Below, piece by piece: positions 57,246-64,000 of a stretch of 64,000 nucleotides of DNA. A program made the position numbers and the translations under genes. The notes under the pieces were generated by a model. The model did no database searches and was not told the origin of the DNA. It worked only from the letters and a program-made list of their open reading frames with translations. Where the stretch lies: positions 58,304,181-58,368,180 of the forward strand of contig NC_134848.1 of assembly GCF_965363235.1 (NCBI RefSeq), in the 5' to 3' direction. Numbering within the stretch: position 1 is the first letter of the stretch; every line of letters starts with the position of its first letter. The DNA is from Mytilus galloprovincialis. Taxonomy: Eukaryota > Mollusca > Bivalvia > Mytilida > Mytilidae.

Positions 57246-57593
57246 CTCTACGAATATTGCTTCGATCCTGCAATTCAACATTGAACTTAGACGTATAGTA
57301 TTTTATTCCGTCCAAATCCTTTGAACTTATTTCGAATGAAATCACTGGCATGCGACTAACTTAATGTTTTAAAGGCGCATTGTGTTGTCTATATATCCTT
57401 CGTTTTTCATTTTACTGTTTTATCTGCCAATTATACAAACCCTGTTTTAACCCGATTTCTCCTGAGTTAAATGGGATAAGACAAAACAAGGCAAGATTGT
57501 TTATCTCATGAATTTATTAAATCAATTAATCCATTTCTAACACCATAGCTGATACAGTGGGTTAATCCTCAAGTTCTGTTGAATTACGACTGC

Positions 57594-57709
57594 TCATCGT
57601 CGAAGAAAGGGATGAACAGGATCAGAATCAGGAAGTTGATGTCTTCCTCCAGCCTTTAACAATTTCAAAAACTCGGATTTAGGAATTGGTAACTCGAAGA
57701 TGGCTTGTG
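57594..57709 (-). CDS. Possible last exon of the VWA gene (tentative)
   Basis: A good acceptor (GTCATTTCAG) precedes it. Spliced to the donor at 59554 (phase 2) it would add STSHLRVTNS and stop at 57679. Read in the phase-1 frame it would encode QAIFELPIPKSEFLKLLKAG, GRHQLPDSDPVHPFLRR and stop at 57594, which looks more like protein but does not fit the phase of the transmembrane exon. Confidence 0.35.
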
Positions 57710-58010
57710 CTGAAATGACAACATTAATTAAAATGACAAATAAAATAGAATTTACAAAAACCAAAGGCTATTAAATGTTTTCAATGATTAACACCACGTT
57801 GTATTATGCTTTTTCTTTGAGACTTAGTCTATCAGCAAATGGTCTCCACAAAAAAGAGATGCAAATTGAGTCGGAATATTTGTTTTATACATGTAGATGG
57901 TACTTTATTGATAACAGTTTTCATTAACTTTCGAGATGAAAAACAAAAATAAAAGCATATATGTTACATGTTCAAGAATAGCTTGTATATCTGTAGGATT
58001 ATAAAAAACG

Positions 58011-58340
58011 GAAAGATGTAATACATGCACATATTGATTAATTGATTGTTGAGTCTAGTGGCAAATACTTCATGCAGAAAGATGTAATACATGCACATAG
58101 TGATTAATTGATTGTTGAGTCCAGTGGCAAATATTTCATGCGGAAAGATGTAATACATGCAAATATTGATTAATTGATTGTTGAGTCCAGTGGCAAATAT
58201 TTCATGCGGAAAGATGTATTACATGCACATATTGATTAATTGATTGTTGAGTCCAGTGGCAAATATTTCATGCGGAAAGATGTAATACATGCACATATTG
58301 AATAATTGATTGTTGAGTCCAGTGGCAAATATTTCATGCA
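58011..58340 (+). repeat. 66-bp tandem repeat, five units
   Basis: Units start GAAAGATGTAATACATGCAC at 58011, 58077, 58143, 58209 and 58275 and end ATTTCATGCG or similar. Units differ by one to four bases. Confidence 0.93.
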
Positions 58341-58698
58341 TGTTCAGGCCAAGAACATATAAACAATTAATAGAGTATATATAGATAAGTTCTGTATTAG
58401 AGGTCGTCCCGGATGAAAGTCAGTTTTCCCTTTTTTTCGTGAGAATGTACCCTTCTACACGAGATTTTATACTTGATTATTTGAGATATTGATAACATAA
58501 TCATATCATCCTCAATACGAATGGAATATTTGTCACTTCGATCAGGCTACACGTATAATGACACAGTTACGAGTATAGGTACAATTTCTTTGAAAAGTTA
58601 TCATCACAAAATTTCCGTTATGCATATTTTGACATGATTTTTCTGGTGTGTTTTTTTTAATTTTCAGAAAACATTTTAGCAAGTTATACACAGTTTTA

Positions 58699-58962
58699 CA
58701 GTTCTTCTATAAAAGCATGCAAAACAAAACTTTAATCGACTGGCTTGATATGTTTGCTAGGATGTTTGCAAACAATAGGTAGGCGGAGTTTTAATATATA
58801 CTGGGATTTGATTGGACATGAATTGAAGTTAATGTTTATTGCCCAATCAAATTCCAGTATATATAGTAAACAAACTACCTACCTGTTGTTTACAAACATT
58901 CAAACAAACATAGCAAGCAAGTTGGCCAATGGCTTACTTTGCATGCTTTTATAGAAGAGCTG
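58699..58962. mobile_element. 264-bp foldback MITE with TA duplication
   Basis: CAGTTCTTCTATAAAAGC at the left and its inverse (GCTTTTATAGAAGAGCTG) at the right, flanked by TA at 58697-58698 and 58963-58964. Further pairing inside: ATGTTTGCAAACAATAGGTA with TACCTGTTGTTTACAAACAT, and ATATACTGGGATTTGATTGG with CCAATCAAATTCCAGTATAT. Consistent with a Tc1/mariner-type MITE. Confidence 0.82.
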
Positions 58963-59553
58963 TAACTTGATGATTTTTTTGGTCGGAGCATAAATCAACC
59001 GAATGAAAACTTGTATTAATCTGTTTTAGCGATAACTCCATTAGAAATTAAACATCTATTTGAAAAAAAAACATCTTGTTTTTTTTTACAAGATACGAAT
59101 AAATAAATAATGATTTTTAAAGTGACAGTAAGTATATATTCCCCGGTCCAACGATTTACAAATAAGAACCGCAAAGGACCGAAAAGAAACCTAAAAGAGC
59201 ATACATGCATGTATATTTAATTTATTTTATTTAAAAGGCACACGGAGATTGAAATTTGATTATATCTACAAACTGGAGAGGTCAAAATCTGTCAAATAAG
59301 GAAAAGAAAGATAATGCAATCAATATTGTTAGATATTGTTACAGATATAGCAAAATGATTCGTAATTCAGTAAGCATGAGGCAATTAGCTGGTCACATTA
59401 AGATGTTACAACATTGTACAGGAAAGGGCAACCATTTGTATTTTTTACCGACCTTGCAAGGGCTGTATAGCTAGTCAAAGTCGTTAAAAACTTCCATATA
59501 TATAAGTTGTTTTTATCCCCCGATTTGATAATACTGATTCATGAATAACATAC

Positions 59554-59684
59554 CTTCCTCCTCCGGGGTATGTCCTGAAAAATAGAAAAAAAAATATTGT
59601 TCCAAGAAAAATACTTGCAGACAGAAACACAAACACGATCACATACACGATTATAATGAATAGTCGGGACCTAAATGAAAATTC
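59554..59684 (-). CDS. Probable transmembrane exon of the VWA gene
   Basis: Encodes FRSRLFIIIVYVIVFVFL, SASIFLGTIFFFLFFR and TYPGGG, ending at a GTATGT donor in phase 2. The stretch of about 28 hydrophobic residues between basic residues is a clear membrane helix. The acceptor is either at 59684 (CATAAG, phase 0) or 59670 (CATTTAG, phase 2). Neither joins directly to the phase-1 end of the VWA exon at 61271, so another exon is expected between. Its assignment to the VWA gene rests on strand and position only. Confidence 0.5.
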
Positions 59685-59699
59685 CTTATGGACGTACAA

Positions 59700-61270
59700 A
59701 ATTTAATGTCGTTGGTATATGCGTATTGTAACCATAATAACACCTTATGTATGAATCCTGGGTTTTGATTGGTTGATAGCCAGTGTATTTTTACAAATTT
59801 ACTGCTATCAAATGAATATCGTTCATTTTTAACGTTGCCGGGGTATAAATGACCAAATTAGGTAAAACTTTGTTTATTTTTGCTTGGTTAGAATAACCTA
59901 TTCATAAACATGCAAGTACAAAACAAAGTATTATTACCAATATTTTCTGTTGTCTTTTTTTTATTCTTATTATTTTGTGAATATAAATGTTATTTTGTAG
60001 GCAGCAAATTGATAACACAACACTTATTTGCTTTTATATATCAATTTTCATACAGCAATAAGATGCTCTTGATCTGATATTCATGTAATATTTGCCACTG
60101 GATCACATACCCTAACCCACTCTATTTCTTATACCTTACATATGTGTTTTTCTTCTTTAATGACACTAATGTTCAGTTTTTATATTTGATTTAAAAAATT
60201 GATATAACTGGTTTTATTTTCTACAGTAATTATACAGAAAAGCTATAATAAACAATAACTTTCTTTCAAACACGGTAGTGATAAGAGCTTGTTTTGTCTT
60301 CTTTCTGTGGCTCATTGACAAAATATTCCAAAATGTTTATCATATTTTCCCTGGTTCCATATGTTGCACTTTAATTTTACCTCAATTATTTGAAGTAACT
60401 TTTGTGGGTATGTTTGCTCTTGATTTCAAGACATTTGTGCCTGAACCATTGTTCTACAGTATGTCACATTGTCAGTTGGTTTGAGCATGAAAACCGCTCA
60501 CTTTATATTAAAATAAAGACTAGATTAACCTCAAACTTATTGAGTGTTACTGTTGTAGTCTTTTTTTCACAGAAATTCTTAATAAAAATGAATGAATGTA
60601 TTTTACAAATTCCCTGAATTTAATCAGTGAATCTGTAAAAAAGATCTGAATTATTTCAGGGATTTTGTAAAATCACTAGTCAAAATCAGGGATTTTATAA
60701 AATCACTAATCAGTTCAGTGATTTTACAAATTCCCTGAAATTTCAGTGATTTTACAAAATCACTGATTTCACAAATTTCCTGTAACATATACATGTTTTA
60801 ACTCAGCAGATGGATACAAATAGAAATACGTCTAACAAAAACACAGAGAGTACTTATAGTCTATCTAAATCAACATTAACTCACCTCTCGGATCTTCTCG
60901 TGGATGTTCTACAAAATTTACATATTTGTTCCCATCATTATTGTTTACTGAATCTTTTGAGTATACTTAGTTTAGTAATATCAAATTTTCCGTTAAACAA
61001 ATATAATAATATAATTTGATGTCAAAACGTTAACAATAGGACCTTTAAATAGCAAACAATTTATATGTGAATAGGTTTGAAATGAAGGAATCTTTTAATC
61101 CAGATATAATCAATTCAACAGACATTATTCTAGTTTTTCGTCGCTATCAATCAAATTATACTTTTTAATCTATATTTTTATACATCAAATAGGGATCAGA
61201 ATATTTTTTTTAAGAAAAAATAACCCCCTCCAAAAAACCACCATAACACCACACATGTTTTTATACTTAC
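59700..61270. other. Intron region of the VWA gene
   Basis: Mostly AT-rich. It contains the motif cluster described at 60585-60785; no exon could be supported. Confidence 0.4.
60585..60785. repeat. Cluster of CAGTGATTTTACAAA-type motifs in both orientations
   Basis: About ten short motifs such as CAGTGATTTTACAAA, CAGGGATTTTGTAAAATCAC and TTTACAAATTCCCTGAA alternate in orientation over 200 bp. Such clusters resemble the subterminal repeats of DNA transposons; element borders were not found. Confidence 0.65.
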
Positions 61271-61547
61271 TGCACAAAGTACTTATACACACTGACTTGA
61301 CAAATGTTTTGACTGCTTCTGGATCGTGTATATCAAACATGAAGTTCGACGTTTTCTCTAATATGGTCTTACTGACATCGCCGATTCTTATTCCGTAAAT
61401 AGTCACTCCAGATTCTTTAAAATCCGAAACAATCTTTGTCGTATTTGATTGAAAACTAGTTCTGTTATCGGCGAGTATGAATATAAACTTTTCAGCACAA
61501 GGTCGTCCCCCGCCATGTTCTCCAGAGAAATAAACCTCTTTTATGTC
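61271..61547 (-). CDS. VWA-domain protein, exon with second half of the domain
   Basis: Acceptor TTAAAATAG, donor GTAAGT; 277 bp, phase 0 in and phase 1 out. It encodes DIKEVYFSGEHGGGRPCAEK, FIFILADNRTSFQSNTTK, IVSDFKESGVTIYGIRIGD and ends KSVCISTLC. FILADN is the place of the VWA motif with the last MIDAS aspartate (usually ITDG), and GVTIYGIRIG is the conserved strand after it (usually GV.VFAIGVG). The Cys pair at the end is common after secreted VWA domains. Confidence 0.82.
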
Positions 61548-61654
61548 CTATTTTAATGTATACATAAAAGTTGTATTAGCTGCATGCATTATTGAGAATA
61601 AGAGTACAATAAATAAGTTTTGAAAGGTGTCAAACATGTATTATGTCATCCCGA

Positions 61655-61935
61655 CACATTCTGTATGTGCCTGTCCCAAGTAAGAAGCCTGTATTTAGTA
61701 GTTGTCGTTTGTTTCTGTGCTACGTATTTGTTTATTTTTTTAACCTAAATAATGCCGTAAACTTTTTCGTTTGAATAGTATAACATTTTTTCATTTTAGG
61801 GCCTTTTTAGCTGAATGTGCGGTATGGACTTTGCTCGTTGTTAAAGACCGTATGGCGACATATAGTTGTGCATTTTTGTGTCATCTGGTCTGTTGTGTAG
61901 AGTTGTCTCATTGACAATCATACGACATATTTGTT
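61655..61935 (+). repeat. Family A copy in the VWA gene intron
   Basis: CTGTATGTGCCTGTCCCAAG, GTAGTTGTCGTTTGTTTCTG, GACTTTGCTCGTTG and GAGTTGTCTCATTGACAATC. Confidence 0.78.
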
Positions 61936-61989
61936 TCATATCAGAACGAAATATTGAATAGTCAATCGTTTGCTTCAATTTGGTCCAAA

Positions 61990-62920
61990 CTTGGCTGGTC
62001 TGTTATTGTATTGCAAGATACTAATGCGACTCGTGATGTGACCTCATTAAAAGAAAAAGCCGCGTGTGCTCAGCATGTACATTTTTTTTTAATTAGAATA
62101 AGTTGCAAAACAAACTAAGATTGACAGGGAAGACATTGGTTATCATCGTAACTTCAGATAAACAAGGACGTTGTCAGTAAATGTGTTTAGATCCGACAAT
62201 GAAACTAGTATTAAGTTAGAGAACAATCATTTAACTTAAAGGGGAGGGGGATACTATTTTAAATCATTAATATTCCACAAAGGGAAAAAAATAATAATCT
62301 GTCGTAGCATTTGGCAAAAATGAAAAAAACGAAAAAAAAAAATGTTCTACAAAATTTTGAAAAACTGATATATTCTGCAAGGTTTAGGTGTATTTACATA
62401 ACTAAATTGTTTCATTTTTTGAAATCAAAACACTTTCGTTGGTCTTTCAGTCCATTTTTAATCTTTAAGTGATAAATTAACAAGATGGAGAGCATTCCCC
62501 AACATTCAGAGCATTGTTCTTTTCATAAATGTACATAGTGCATGTGAATATGAACTTAATGTTCAGTGGCAGATTCAAACAGGTAATAGAAGGCGCTAGG
62601 AAATATATATAGTATCTTTTATTTTCCTAAACTCGTAAAACATTTCGACTCGCTACGCTCGGCGGTACCAAAACTTTATCCCTTTCGCTCCCTCGAAGTT
62701 AATTTAGTGTACTCTTATAATGAGGATTGCCATTAGATGTGTTGTATTATCATCAGACATCATCATCTCGATTGTTAGAATGATATGCGGTCACGTGTCA
62801 ATGCATGATTCGTTCATTTTGATATTTTCAATTAACGATTACGTTTTAATAATTTTTTCAACTAATGTAATGTGTTATTATGTGAAAAGTTAACAATCTT
62901 AGGCCGTTTTAGTTTTCTCG
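61990..62920. other. Rest of the VWA intron
   Basis: No family identified. A short segment (CGACTCGCTACGCTCGGCGG near 62648) is GC-rich against an AT-rich background. Confidence 0.4.
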
Positions 62921-62924
62921 GTTG

Positions 62925-63048
62925 ATTTATTTTTACATTTGTCATTTCAGGACCTTTTATAGCTGACAATGCGGTGTGGGCTTTGCTCATTGTTGAAGGC
63001 GTACGGTGAACTATAGTTGTCTCATGGCAATCATACCACATCTTATGT
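62925..63048 (+). repeat. Family A terminal fragment
   Basis: CATTTCAGGACCTTTTATAG, GGGCTTTGCTCATTGTTGAA and CATGGCAATCATACCACATC. It ends 22 bp from the VWA exon at 63070. Confidence 0.75.
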
Positions 63049-63069
63049 TTTTATATTCTTATTATTTAC

Positions 63070-63345
63070 CTGCATAAAAGTAGCTATGACAACAGTACCA
63101 TTGCGTTGAGGATTTATAGATCTTACAGCAGCTTTATATCCTTCAATATTAGAATACTCGTCTAAAAAGAAATTATCCTCCTTGGTTGGTGAAAGGACAC
63201 CAAACTGTACCCCTTTTGGTCCCACATTACTAAATTTATCCATGACCTTTATCATGAACTGTTGTATGACCTTGACACTTGGTGATTGGTTGATATCTAA
63301 CATGAAAACAACATCAGTTTCCACCAGGCACTCTTTACTCTCTAA
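63070..63345 (-). CDS. VWA-domain protein, exon with first half of the domain (partial gene)
   Basis: Acceptor GTTTTACAAG, donor GTAAAT; 276 bp, phase 0 to 0, joining 61547 in frame. It encodes ECLVETDVVFMLDINQSPSV, KVIQQFMIKVMDKFSNVGPK, GVQFGVLSPTK and RNGTVVIATFMQ. VVFMLDINQS is the first MIDAS strand (D.S.S in most VWA domains; here D.N.S), and GVQFGVL matches the .V.VGVV strand. VWA domains bind protein ligands through a metal ion; this one is probably extracellular. Upstream exons with the signal peptide are beyond the window or hidden among repeats at 63380-64000. Confidence 0.83.
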
Positions 63346-63384
63346 CTTGTAAAACAATCATAAAGGTACTTAGCATAAATACAT

Positions 63385-63975
63385 ATGTCGGGGCCTTTTA
63401 TAGCTGACTAATTATGCGGTTTTGGATTTGCTCATTGTTGACGGTCGTACGGTAACATATAGCTGTAAATTTCTGTGTCATTTTGTCTCGTGTGGAGAGT
63501 TGTCTCATTAGTAATCACACCACATATATAAAAAAGAAGATGTGGTATGAATGCCAATGAGACAACTGTCCACAAGAGACCAAAATGACACAGACTTTAG
63601 CAACTATAGGTCACCATACGGCCTTCAACAATGAGCAAAGCCCATACCGCATAGTCAGCTATAAAAGGCCCCGATATGACAATGTAAAACAATTCAAACG
63701 AGAAAACTAACTGCCTTATTTATATAAAAAAATGAAAGAAAAACAAATATGTAACACATAAACAAACGACAACCACTGAATTACAGGCTCCTGACTTGGG
63801 ACAGGCACATACATAAATAATGTGGCGGGGTTAAATATGTTAGCGGGATCCCAACTAACTCCCAAACCTGGGACAGTGGTATAACAGTACAACATAAGAG
63901 TGAATTATAAAAATCAGTTGAAAAAGGCTGAACTCATCAGATGGACAAAAATACAATTGCGCGTGGCCGGGTATT
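63385..63975. repeat. Two family A copies, tail to tail
   Basis: 63385-63530 is a plus-strand copy ending GAGTTGTCTCATTAGTAATC. 63533-63975 is a nearly complete reverse copy starting AAGAAGATGTGGTATGAATG and running to CAGGCTCCTGACTTGGGACA and CAACATAAGAG. Together they form an inverted repeat of about 150 bp per arm around 63531. Confidence 0.82.
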
Positions 63976-64000
63976 TGTACATCCCGACAACAAAAAGACA

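Noticed and set aside
57169-57351. 60-codon minus-strand frame
   Set aside because: Half lies in the foldback repeat at 56895-57245; no homology recognised and no splice support.
1-64000. LTR retrotransposons, retroviral or Polinton remnants
   Set aside because: No long terminal repeats, integrase, protease, capsid or envelope-like frames were seen; all reverse transcriptase pieces are of LINE type.
1-64000. tRNA, rRNA or CRISPR loci
   Set aside because: No convincing tRNA fold, rRNA segment or spaced-repeat array; the tandem arrays have no unique spacers.

Overview
This is nuclear DNA of a marine bivalve, most likely a mussel of the genus Mytilus. It is AT-rich and intron-rich and carries several dispersed repeat families that I recognise from mussel DNA. 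For cross-reference I call them A (ends in TTGTCTCATTGGCA next to ATACCACATCTT), B (core AGCAGATCCTGCTCCAC), C (core GAACAGCGGTATACTAC), D (core GACGAAACGCGCGTCTGG) and E (core CGTCCTTCAGCTGGCC). The genus is inferred from remembered repeats, not from a search.

Three host loci were found, all on the minus strand. (1) 5024-10011: the 3' half of a gamma-glutamyltransferase gene in six exons, with an in-frame stop beside the catalytic threonine and a homopolymer frameshift; it is probably a pseudogene. (2) 16546-28772: a complete five-exon gene, in phase throughout, for a 313-residue type I membrane protein (signal peptide, WSC domain, Thr/Ser-rich stalk, transmembrane helix, basic tail). (3) About 57.6-63.3 kb: exons of a VWA-domain protein with a likely transmembrane exon; its 5' end lies outside the window or is hidden.

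Most of the rest is transposable elements. Intron 3 of the WSC gene holds a 4.4-kb DNA transposon (19374-23766) with about 170-bp inverted ends. It carries a decayed gene with a FEN/PIN-nuclease-like acidic signature and a C-terminal CXC cysteine domain, and a TTAA-flanked MITE sits inside it. At 29313-33152 two giant, near-perfect inverted repeats (arms 381 and 816 bp) abut; the second has the N-terminal part of a Mutator-like transposase family protein in its loop. At 34236-36337 a 2.1-kb element with a 5-bp target duplication carries eleven GATCGTGAAAG-type motifs arranged symmetrically at its two ends. Another terminal-inverted-repeat element lies at 3285-4984, and smaller MITEs at 6431-7337, 10611-11029, 42684-42838 and 58699-58962.

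LINE reverse transcriptase remnants lie at 1206-1955, 44258-45463, 45530-46190 and 48930-50120; the first two belong to one duplicated block. Minisatellites lie at 12311-13067 (49 bp, grown from the end of family A), 14320-15300 (about 28 bp) and 58011-58340 (66 bp). A 2-kb stretch is tandemly duplicated at 39.4-42.6 kb. I saw no tRNA, rRNA, CRISPR, LTR or retroviral element.
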